Positions 1-4,767 of a stretch of DNA of 6,767 bases are shown piece after piece; position 1 is the stretch's first letter; each line of letters opens with the position of its first letter. Below the pieces are notes generated by a model. That model saw only the letters and a list, made by a program, of their open reading frames with translations. It had not been told where the DNA came from and searched no databases. The translations under genes and the position numbers were made by a program. This DNA is from Candidatus Tepidiaquacellales bacterium UBA6667 (GTDB lineage Bacteria; Bacteroidota; Ignavibacteria; Tepidaquicellales; Tepidaquicellaceae): contig DKKL01000051.1 in the NCBI GenBank assembly GCA_002455255.1, forward strand, positions 4,560 through 11,326, given 5' to 3'.

Positions 1-2226
1 AAGGGAATGTTGTTTAAATTCCTTTAAATAATTTTTTAAATCATTAGGTGAATTCCATTTATCAGCATCAATTGATTCAGAATGATTATCATAAACAATA
101 TATTTTGCTAAAAATTCTGGCAAACCTTGAAAATGATTTTTATCCGTCAAATTAATTGATTTTCCTCTAACTCGGTTTTTAATATTTTCATCATACTCAC
201 CTGTTAATAATTTGTCAATTCTTGTTTTTGTATTTTCATCAATGTTTTTAAAACTCCAATACTTTCCAATTCGCATTAAAGATAATAATTTTTTCAATGC
301 TTTTTCAGAATATGCCCCATATTCACTTTTAAAAGGTGGTGTTTTTTTAAAACTCTCTACAAATGAGTTTTCATCTAAATTGTATTTTTTTGCAAATTTC
401 AGCAACGCAGATTCAAATTCAGTTTTATCAGTAATTGAATATATTATATGCCAAAGTTTATATTCTATATCATTATTCAAAAAATCTTGTGAAATATTTT
501 TCACTTTTTCTAATTTTGATAAAATTAGTGCTTTTGTTTCATTACATGGATATTTTTTTTCTTGAACATAATTCCATCTTAAATTTTCCAATAATTTCTT
601 TTTACCAATATTTGATATACCATTATTTTCTAATAGGTATTTTAATAATTGCTTTTCTTCAATTTCTTTTTTGTTATTGAGAAATTCAAATAATTTTTCG
701 TAATCACTTATATTTTGCAAATATTCCTTAGTTACATTACTATCATCTTCTTTATTCAGAATTACTAAATCACTAATCCACTTCCAAATTCGGAATTCCT
801 GATAATAAGGGTTTGACTTTGGAACAACACGTAAATATTCTTTAACAATAATGTCATTCCCTGCTTCGTCTTTCTCAAATGAATTTTTAATTGGTTCACC
901 TTTCTCATTTTTCAAATTAATTTTGTGAATTCGATACTCAAGTCGGCATCTGCTAATTTTAGATTTTTGGCTACGTAATGGTCTTTGATAAAAAATTATG
1001 TCATCCAAAAATAAATTCACAAAATTCTTTTTACTTAATATGTTCTGATGAGATGAATTACTTCTATACAGTTCTCTTACACATTCATTAAATTTATCAT
1101 CAGAGAAAAGTTGATTTTGAAGTTCTATTTGTTTTTCTAAAATTTGAGTGAGCTCTTTTTTATAAAATTTTCTTTCAATAGTTCTGATTAATTTTCCACG
1201 AATTTTTTGATTAGGTTTTTTCAAAAGTGAATTATATATATATTCTCCAACTGTTTTTCCACTCTGATCTATTGATAGTTCAGTTTTTATCTTAATTTTT
1301 TTGTAATATTTATCTTGATGAGTTTTATCCATTAAATCAATTTCTTCAAAAGTAGGTAGTAAAGAAATTTTTCTCTTCTCTTTTCCGTATGTTACAGATT
1401 TTTTATTATTATCTAATTTTATTTCACCATTCTCATCAATTTCTTCTGTTATTAAAAATTCTTTTTCCATTTTTAACCAATTAGGTTCATCCGTAAATGT
1501 TGCGGAATATATCCATCCATTTTCTAACTCGCATCTATACCATGTTTTATTATTCTTTTTATCTTCTTCTCCTTTACTAATATTGATTATTTTTAAAGTA
1601 GCGACATATTCATTAACTCCAGTATTTTCTTCATCTTCCCCTCTGAGCTGATAATAACCTCTCTTTTGATTAAAATTTAAAATTATCCATGACAATTCTT
1701 CTTTTGAAATCGCTTTTTCTAGTGCTTTTTTTCTTAAGTAATAAATTGTCCAATCATAAGGTATTTTAGAATCTTCTCCTTTGCTATTTTTTCGGTTTAA
1801 TAATGCCGGTTGAGATTCCTTAAAATCTTGCATCATTTCATTAAATGAATTTTTAAAAATAAAATCATTATTTATATATGCCAGTTTTGGTTCTTTATTA
1901 TCTCTAAATTTTCCTAATTTATTCTCAAAATCTATTTCATTTGAATAATGATCAGGCAAGAATCCTAAAATATTTAATACTCTATGCAATCTTTCTCTTC
2001 TCAATAGATGTCTTTGTCTTAATCGTCTCACACTTCTATAAAAAGTTCTTTCTGCTGTTTTTGATTTTGTTATTCCTTTTCCAAATTCATTTAAAATATC
2101 CGCACTCATTGGGATTATTCTACTTCCCATTCCTAATATTTCACCATTTTTCTCGTCAAAATCATAATCGATTAAAGCCCATCCTATTGAGTTAGTACCC
2201 AAGTCCAATCCTAAAATTTTTTTCAT
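1..2226 (-). CDS. cas9: Cas9 RNA-guided endonuclease, N-terminal 742 residues (3' end outside window)
   Basis: Effector nuclease of a type II CRISPR-Cas system. It binds a crRNA:tracrRNA duplex and cuts matching DNA. I translated the whole minus-strand frame from the ATG at 2226 to the window edge and found no stop or frameshift. Residues 1-20 are the RuvC-I motif (KKILGLDLGTNSIGWALID) with catalytic Asp8. Residues about 56-85 are the arginine-rich bridge helix (RSVRRLRQRHLLRRERLHR). The REC lobe follows, with family motifs NFNQKRGYYQLRGE (184-197), FYQRPLRSQKS (412-422), LWHIIYSITDKT (591-602) and LLSLMRIGKYW (647-657). The segment ends with QGLPEFLAKYIVY (700-712) and FKQHSL, which in relatives immediately precedes RuvC-II. 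RuvC-II, HNH, RuvC-III and the PAM-interacting domain are therefore beyond the edge. The REC length and motifs fit the large (about 1,400 aa) Bacteroidota Cas9 group, usually subtype II-C; the subtype is inferred because cas1/cas2 are not visible. No Shine-Dalgarno is seen. Leucine codons are mostly TTA/TTG, unlike the right-hand genes. Confidence 0.97.
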   Translation of the reverse strand, partial: MKKILGLDLGTNSIGWALIDYDFDEKNGEILGMGSRIIPMSADILNEFGKGITKSKTAERTFYRSVRRLRQRHLLRRERLHRVLNILGFLPDHYSNEIDFENKLGKFRDNKEPKLAYINNDFIFKNSFNEMMQDFKESQPALLNRKNSKGEDSKIPYDWTIYYLRKKALEKAISKEELSWIILNFNQKRGYYQLRGEDEENTGVNEYVATLKIINISKGEEDKKNNKTWYRCELENGWIYSATFTDEPNWLKMEKEFLITEEIDENGEIKLDNNKKSVTYGKEKRKISLLPTFEEIDLMDKTHQDKYYKKIKIKTELSIDQSGKTVGEYIYNSLLKKPNQKIRGKLIRTIERKFYKKELTQILEKQIELQNQLFSDDKFNECVRELYRSNSSHQNILSKKNFVNLFLDDIIFYQRPLRSQKSKISRCRLEYRIHKINLKNEKGEPIKNSFEKDEAGNDIIVKEYLRVVPKSNPYYQEFRIWKWISDLVILNKEDDSNVTKEYLQNISDYEKLFEFLNNKKEIEEKQLLKYLLENNGISNIGKKKLLENLRWNYVQEKKYPCNETKALILSKLEKVKNISQDFLNNDIEYKLWHIIYSITDKTEFESALLKFAKKYNLDENSFVESFKKTPPFKSEYGAYSEKALKKLLSLMRIGKYWSFKNIDENTKTRIDKLLTGEYDENIKNRVRGKSINLTDKNHFQGLPEFLAKYIVYDNHSESIDADKWNSPNDLKNYLKEFKQHSL

Positions 2227-2253
2227 GGTATTTTATTTTAATTTAAAATTATA

Positions 2254-2261
2254 TATTTTTG
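2254..2261 (+). promoter_or_regulatory. Putative -7 box of the tracrRNA promoter
   Basis: TATTTTTG matches the Bacteroidota -7 consensus TAnnTTTG exactly. It sits about 7 bases before the predicted 5' end of the tracrRNA. No clear TTG-type -33 element is present at the expected distance, so the call rests on the -7 match and its placement. The flanking DNA is very AT-rich, which raises the chance of a random match. Confidence 0.5.
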
Positions 2262-2267
2262 TTTAAC

Positions 2268-2349
2268 TTTTTGAAGCAAATCACAATAAGGATTATTCCG
2301 TTGTGAAAACATTTAAGGTGGTTCTTAGCAATGAGAGTCGCCTTTTTTT
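2268..2349 (+). ncRNA. tracrRNA (trans-activating CRISPR RNA), divergent from cas9
   Basis: Small RNA that pairs with the crRNA repeat and loads Cas9. The layout from 5' to 3' is as follows. The anti-repeat is GAAGCAAATCACAAT (2273-2287), whose reverse complement ATTGTGATTTGCTTC resembles the start of Bacteroidota type II repeats. The nexus is AAGGATTATTCCG (2288-2300), with a GGA/TCC mini-stem and TTAT loop. A linker TTGTGAAAACATTT (2301-2314) follows. A 13-bp hairpin with a GCAA tetraloop (2315-2344) runs into a T tract (2343-2349). The order anti-repeat, nexus, terminator and the position next to cas9 are typical of tracrRNAs. It starts about 42 bp upstream of the cas9 ATG and is transcribed away from it. 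The 5' end is estimated from the promoter box and could be off by several bases. A longer form starting further upstream is possible. The repeat itself is not in the window, so the pairing is predicted. Confidence 0.88.
2315..2349 (+). terminator. Intrinsic terminator / 3' hairpin of tracrRNA
   Basis: Positions 2315-2327 pair with 2332-2344 in a 13-bp stem containing several G-U pairs, closed by the GNRA tetraloop GCAA (2328-2331). A run of T (2343-2349) follows directly. It ends the tracrRNA and probably also forms the Cas9-bound 3' stem-loop. No second 3' hairpin is present, so the tracrRNA is compact. Confidence 0.88.
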
Positions 2350-2408
2350 ATTTATAGCAATTAGTTTCTTGTGGTTTAAAGCTTGAAATCTCGACGCATC
2401 CATCTTTC

Positions 2409-2502
2409 CAATTTCTGACTTCTATAAAATGTATAAAAAAATGTTTTTTTACAATACGAAAATATAATTTTTCAAACCTCAATTACCCTCAATTTCTGAC
2501 TT
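2409..2502. repeat. Pair of 13-bp direct repeats, 81 bp apart
   Basis: CAATTTCTGACTT occurs identically at 2409-2421 and 2490-2502. The DNA between them is AT-rich with poly-A and poly-T runs and no gene. The role is unknown. Identity at 13 positions is unlikely by chance at this spacing, but AT-rich DNA weakens the argument. It could be a duplicated protein-binding site or a recombination footprint. Confidence 0.6.
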
Positions 2503-2518
2503 TACTTTTTTTATCTAT

Positions 2519-2538
2519 ACCCTTATTTTTATAAGGGT
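2519..2538. other. Perfect 8-bp inverted repeat (hairpin)
   Basis: ACCCTTAT (2519-2526) and ATAAGGGT (2531-2538) form a perfect stem with a TTTT loop. The plus-strand downstream sequence is not T-rich (GGTTGTTGCG), and the minus-strand side runs into A's, so it is a poor terminator on either strand. It could be an operator-like palindrome or an RNA hairpin. Confidence 0.55.
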
Positions 2539-2713
2539 GGTTGTTGCGTCATTTTATTGGTTTCAAATGCCTGTTACTGCTCGCATTTCATTTCCTCTGA
2601 ATATTTTCTGAAATTTTTTATCTCGTTCTTTGAAATAATAATATTTGTTCTTCAAAAAAATTTCCGATTACTACAATAATTTTGGATTGTTCTGTGGATT
2701 TCCTATTTCAAAA

Positions 2714-2735
2714 CTTGACCGTTTCTTGACCGTTT
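2714..2735. repeat. Perfect 11-bp tandem duplication (CTTGACCGTTT x2)
   Basis: CTTGACCGTTT is repeated exactly, head to tail, at 2714-2724 and 2725-2735. The 11-bp period is close to one helical turn, so both copies face the same side of the DNA. No neighbouring gene starts nearby, so a regulatory role is only a possibility. Confidence 0.7.
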
Positions 2736-2883
2736 ATATACCAAATCTTACCGAAAAAAAAATTTACTCTTCGGATTTTTGTTCTAAAACTCGAATTTTA
2801 CTTTTTGGAATTTTGTGTTGGTGGGAATTGGAGTTTAATATATGTTATTTCAGGGATTTATGTTTGAGTGGATTTTATATTTT

Positions 2884-2915
2884 TGCACCAAAATGCCACC
2901 GTTTTGCCACCGGTT
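2884..2915. repeat. Degenerate 10-11-bp tandem repeat (TGCCACCG)
   Basis: Three head-to-tail units are visible: TGCACCAAAA (2884-2893), TGCCACCGTTT (2894-2904) and TGCCACCGGTT (2905-2915). The last two differ at one aligned position. It shares its period, and the core ACCGTTT, with the duplication at 2714-2735. Confidence 0.6.
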
Positions 2916-2950
2916 TTTTGTGATGGGAAATTACATTTGTTGGTGTAAAA

Positions 2951-3042
2951 AGAGATCCTTCGGTCGCAAGCTCCCTCAAGGATGACAGTTTGAAGCTCCC
3001 TCGAGGATGGCAGTTTGAAGCTCCCTCCCGTAGTGGCAAGAA
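2951..3042 (-). repeat. Dispersed intergenic repeat with an internal 25-bp minisatellite
   Basis: On the minus strand, 2951-2985 reads TGTCATCCTTGAGGGAGC followed by TTGCGACCGAAGGATCTC. This matches the repeat family found at 4335-4610. Part of it is amplified with a 25-bp period: AAGCTCCCTC recurs at 2968-2977, 2993-3002 and 3018-3027. The first two units differ at only two positions and the third decays after about 11 bases. The units abut with no spacers, so this is not a CRISPR array. Confidence 0.8.
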
Positions 3043-3156
3043 AGAATGAAATTGAGATTTCTTCCCCTCAAAGTCAATCTAATATCTATCCGAAATGAAA
3101 ATTACTTATAGAAATGAGAATACACCTAAACCCATTTGAAAAAACAGAAATCTACT

Positions 3157-3336
3157 TTACGTATTCTTGGTTTCTTCGGAGTTTCTGATTTTGGATGTCG
3201 CCAACCAAATTACAAATCCACAAACAAGTACGATAGCTACTATGTTTCTTGTTTCGCCTTCCAGTACAAGCCAGGTGATGAACAATCCGATTAATGTCCA
3301 TATTGAATTAAATAAATCTTTAAATAATTTTTTCAA
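3157..3336 (-). CDS. Small two-helix membrane protein, 59 aa, function unknown
   Basis: A short minus-strand gene read from TTG at 3336 to TAA at 3157-3159. The protein begins MKKLFKDLFNSIWTLIGLF. It has two hydrophobic segments, about 11-26 (SIWTLIGLFITWLVLE) and about 32-46 (IVAIVLVCGFVIWLA), joined by the short polar link GETRN, and ends in a charged tail (SKIRNSEETKNT). This is the shape of a small inner-membrane hairpin protein. A GGAG seven bases before the TTG supports that start, and no in-frame ATG lies between it and the previous gene. It begins 22 bases after the stop of the 249-aa gene and is probably co-transcribed with it, so it may work with that membrane-anchored protein. I do not recognise a family and assign no function. 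Confidence 0.72.
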   Translation of the reverse strand: MKKLFKDLFNSIWTLIGLFITWLVLEGETRNIVAIVLVCGFVIWLATSKIRNSEETKNT

Positions 3337-3345
3337 TTGTATGCT

Positions 3346-3349
3346 CCGG
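3346..3349 (-). promoter_or_regulatory. Shine-Dalgarno (GGAG) that decides the TTG start at 3336
   Basis: GGAG on the minus strand lies 7 bases before the TTG codon of the 59-aa gene. It falls in the 22-base gap after the upstream gene's stop. It is notable because the other genes in the window show no clear Shine-Dalgarno. Confidence 0.6.
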
Positions 3350-3358
3350 TTAATTTTT

Positions 3359-4108
3359 TTATTTTTTTGATATATAATTCCTATAATATTCTGGAAGTAT
3401 TACACAGATTAAAATGATTAAAATTACTAATTGCGCCCTGCTCCTCTGCTTTGGTGTCATATCAAGACCTGCGGTTAATAACACATTGGCATTATAAACT
3501 ACCAAATCTATTCCCGGTATTGTTGCCATTGATTCCGGAACAATTATAGGCTCTTTATCATAAGGTTTTACGATATTTATTTTTATCTCTTCCTGAATTA
3601 ATTTTGCTTCCTGCTCTGATACACTGAATATTTTCATTAACTCTTCCAAGGGTATTTCCATCATTGCTTTTAGTTCCTCTTGCGTAAAATTTTCAATCGC
3701 TTCTGAAAGACTTTTACCCATTAATGTAGAAATCGCTCTAAGTTTTTTTACAGAATTATTTTCTTCAATCGTAATTTTTTCGTTTTGAATATTACTGTCT
3801 ATTTTTTCAATGTTCGGAAGGGCTGCGGAATTCAATGAATCAACTTCTTCAATTATGCTATTTCCCTGCAATGTTTCTTCTGTTGGTACTTTAATCTCTT
3901 CTTCGGTTTTTGGTTTCTTGACTTTTTCATTTGTTGTAACTTTTTTTTGCTTTTCGGTATTCTTCTTTACAGGTTCTCTATAAACAGGTTCGTCGTCATT
4001 TTGATTTGGTCGCTCTCTCGGTGGTGGGTTAGGAAAATCTTCTTCTTGCGAATAAACTGATACTGAGGTTAATAAAAATAATAACAAAATTGAAAAGAAA
4101 ATTTTCAT
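3359..4108 (-). CDS. Exported or membrane-anchored protein of unknown function, 249 aa
   Basis: I do not recognise this family. Residues 1-20 form a clear signal peptide (MKIFFSILLLFLLTSVSVYS) with likely cleavage before Gln21. Residues about 21-80 are rich in Pro, Lys and Glu (NPPPRERPNQNDDEP, then KKNTEKQKKVTTNEKVKK) and are probably disordered. Residues 120-178 look helical and amphipathic (for example FTQEELKAMMEIPLEELMKI), and IPLEELMKIFSVSEQEAKLI could be a helix-hairpin-helix-like fold, though that is speculative. A hydrophobic segment at 226-239 (QLVILIILICVILP) followed by YYRNYISKK suggests a C-terminal membrane anchor, leaving most of the protein outside the cytoplasm. The ATG at 4108 is chosen because it gives an intact signal peptide. 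The 59-aa membrane protein gene follows 22 bases downstream, and a GAATT repeat tract lies 12-42 bp upstream of the start. Confidence 0.85.
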   Translation of the reverse strand: MKIFFSILLLFLLTSVSVYSQEEDFPNPPPRERPNQNDDEPVYREPVKKNTEKQKKVTTNEKVKKPKTEEEIKVPTEETLQGNSIIEEVDSLNSAALPNIEKIDSNIQNEKITIEENNSVKKLRAISTLMGKSLSEAIENFTQEELKAMMEIPLEELMKIFSVSEQEAKLIQEEIKINIVKPYDKEPIIVPESMATIPGIDLVVYNANVLLTAGLDMTPKQRSRAQLVILIILICVILPEYYRNYISKK

Positions 4109-4120
4109 TTAAATTTTATT

Positions 4121-4150
4121 GAATTGAATTGAATCGAATTGAATTGAATG
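4121..4150. repeat. Pentanucleotide microsatellite, six GAATT-type units
   Basis: Six consecutive 5-bp units: GAATT, GAATT, GAATC, GAATT, GAATT, GAATG. The tract ends 12 bp upstream of the ATG of the 249-aa exported protein gene, so it lies in its leader or promoter. Such tracts can change length by strand slippage and alter expression. The central GAATC interrupts the tract and would reduce slippage. Confidence 0.85.
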
Positions 4151-4265
4151 GGAAATTAGATATATTATTACTGAATATCAATTTAGTTTTAACTGAAATT
4201 ATTGATTTTCAATAATTTAATTTCTAATTCTTAATATGGTAACTAAGTTATGACACAAAAATATG

Positions 4266-4322
4266 TTATACTTAGGAGCGAAGCGACAGCTTGTCCCGTT
4301 TCATTTTATCGGGAAAGTATCC
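4266..4322 (+). repeat. Dispersed repeat, degenerate copy with insertion
   Basis: ATACTTAGGAGCGAAGCGAC (4269-4287) resembles the first half of the family and AAGTATCCC (4315-4323) the end. Between them are about 27 extra bases containing CCCG...CGGG, a short inverted repeat (4294-4313). It is continuous with the next copy through a linker also found after the copy at 4583. Confidence 0.55.
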
Positions 4323-4334
4323 CTTAATAATTTC

Positions 4335-4370
4335 TGTCATACTGAGGGAACGTAGCGACCGAAGTATCCC
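4335..4370 (+). repeat. Dispersed repeat copy (TGTCATACTGAG...CGAAGTATCCC)
   Basis: This is a nearly full-length family member. It starts TGTCATACTGAGGGAACG and ends GCGACCGAAGTATCCC. The change at its left arm (ATACT for ATTCT) is matched by a compensating change at its right arm (AGTAT for AGAAT). This keeps the terminal inverted repeat paired and suggests that the hairpin matters. Confidence 0.8.
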
Positions 4371-4379
4371 GACCACCAA

Positions 4380-4412
4380 TGTCATTCTGAGGAGCGTAGC
4401 GACGAAGAATCC
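4380..4412 (+). repeat. Dispersed repeat copy, consensus-like
   Basis: Starts TGTCATTCTGAGGAGCG and ends TAGCGACGAAGAATCC. The ATTCT/AGAAT inverted ends are intact. It lies 9 bp after the previous copy in the same orientation. Confidence 0.85.
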
Positions 4413-4426
4413 AGTGATTGAAAACT

Positions 4427-4454
4427 GAGATCCTTCACTTCGTTCAGGATGACA
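4427..4454 (-). repeat. Dispersed repeat copy, inverted and shortened
   Basis: On the minus strand this reads TGTCATCCTGAACGAAG and then TGAAGGATCTC. It is a shorter family member in opposite orientation to the preceding copies. Its arms are ATCCT/AGGAT, again a paired change relative to ATTCT/AGAAT. Confidence 0.8.
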
Positions 4455-4474
4455 TCCTTTCTATCACCCCCTCC

Positions 4475-4516
4475 CGCAGGAGTCTCTTCAAAAAAAAATA
4501 AAGAAGGACTCCTGCG
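4475..4516. repeat. Long hairpin with A-rich loop (CGCAGGAGTC stem)
   Basis: CGCAGGAGTCTCTTC (4475-4489) pairs with GAAGGACTCCTGCG (4503-4516) in a 14-bp stem with one bulged base. The loop is 13 bases of almost pure A. No T tract follows on the plus strand and no obvious one on the minus strand, so it is not a standard terminator. It may be another dispersed repeat or a small foldback element. Confidence 0.7.
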
Positions 4517-4532
4517 AATTGTATCAATCCCA

Positions 4533-4566
4533 ATTCGTGTAATTCGTCCCATTCGTGAAAATTCGT
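4533..4566 (+). repeat. ATTCGT short tandem array
   Basis: ATTCGT occurs four times at 4533, 4542, 4551 and 4561, a period of 9-10 bp with differing spacers. Similar AATTCGTG strings are, as I recall, common in intergenic DNA of this lineage. No function can be assigned. Confidence 0.65.
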
Positions 4567-4582
4567 GGTGAAAATGACCTTA

Positions 4583-4633
4583 TGTCATTCTGAGCGGAGC
4601 GAAGAATCCCTTAAAAATTTCTGTCATTCTCCC
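4583..4633 (+). repeat. Dispersed repeat copy plus truncated copy
   Basis: 4583-4610 starts TGTCATTCTGAGCGGAGC and ends GAAGAATCCC, a shorter variant of the family. It is followed by TTAAAAATTTC and a second TGTCATTCT (4622-4630) that stops matching after CTCCC. The linker ATCCCTTAAaAATTTC here is nearly the same as the linker at 4319-4334, so this unit and the 4266-4345 unit look like copies of one larger element. Confidence 0.75.
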
Positions 4634-4767
4634 TGCCCCAACAAGGCGATGAAGTTATTTATTATTTTGAACCAAATTAATCCCAAATCCCTTCCTCACC
4701 TCAATTTTCCATTGAATTTACTATTTAAATTGAATATCTTATAAATTGTTATAAAAACGCTAATCCT

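Larger units (their letters stand above)
2350..3156. other. Gene-free intergenic region between tracrRNA and the 59-aa membrane protein gene
   Basis: About 800 bp in which I find no convincing coding sequence on either strand. The one longish open frame (2645-2923, plus) has an odd composition, very rich in Phe, Tyr and Cys, and no recognisable family. The stretch holds a pair of 13-bp direct repeats, a perfect hairpin, two sets of 11-bp tandem repeats and a copy of the dispersed repeat carrying a 25-bp minisatellite; each is listed separately. No CRISPR repeat, spacer array or tRNA is seen. It may be decayed sequence flanking an acquired CRISPR module. Confidence 0.6.
4151..4767. other. Repeat-rich intergenic region upstream of rplY
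   Basis: About 600 bp with no coding sequence I can support. It contains at least five copies of the dispersed repeat (4266-4454 and 4583-4633), a long hairpin (4475-4516) and an ATTCGT array (4533-4566), listed separately. The last 130 bp before rplY have no repeat and should hold its promoter. TATAAATTG at 4740-4748 is a weak -7 candidate. The region separates the divergent 249-aa gene and rplY, so each presumably has its own promoter at its end. Confidence 0.6.

Noticed and set aside
212..680. Two overlapping plus-strand open frames (117 and 81 codons)
   Set aside because: They lie antisense to the cas9 REC lobe, which is clearly coding. Their products are Phe/Tyr/Leu-rich, as expected from reading A-rich codons backwards.
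1941..2195. Plus-strand open frame of 84 codons
   Set aside because: Antisense to the cas9 RuvC-I and bridge-helix coding region. Its hydrophobic composition is a by-product of the opposite strand.
2751..2780. CCGAA...TTCGG hairpin followed by ATTTTT
   Set aside because: The stem is only 5 bp with a loop of about 14 bases, too weak for a terminator, and no gene ends before it.
2645..2923. Plus-strand open frame of 92 codons in the gene-free region
   Set aside because: TTG start without a ribosome site, odd Phe/Cys/Trp-rich composition, no recognisable motif, and it spans two sets of 11-bp tandem repeats. A decayed gene cannot be excluded.
2968..3042. Possible CRISPR array (25-bp units)
   Set aside because: The units are adjacent with no spacers, the sequence does not match the repeat predicted from the tracrRNA, and it belongs to a dispersed intergenic repeat.
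3167..3370. Plus-strand open frame of 67 codons
   Set aside because: It is antisense to the 59-aa minus-strand gene, which has a ribosome site, two clear membrane helices and operon context.
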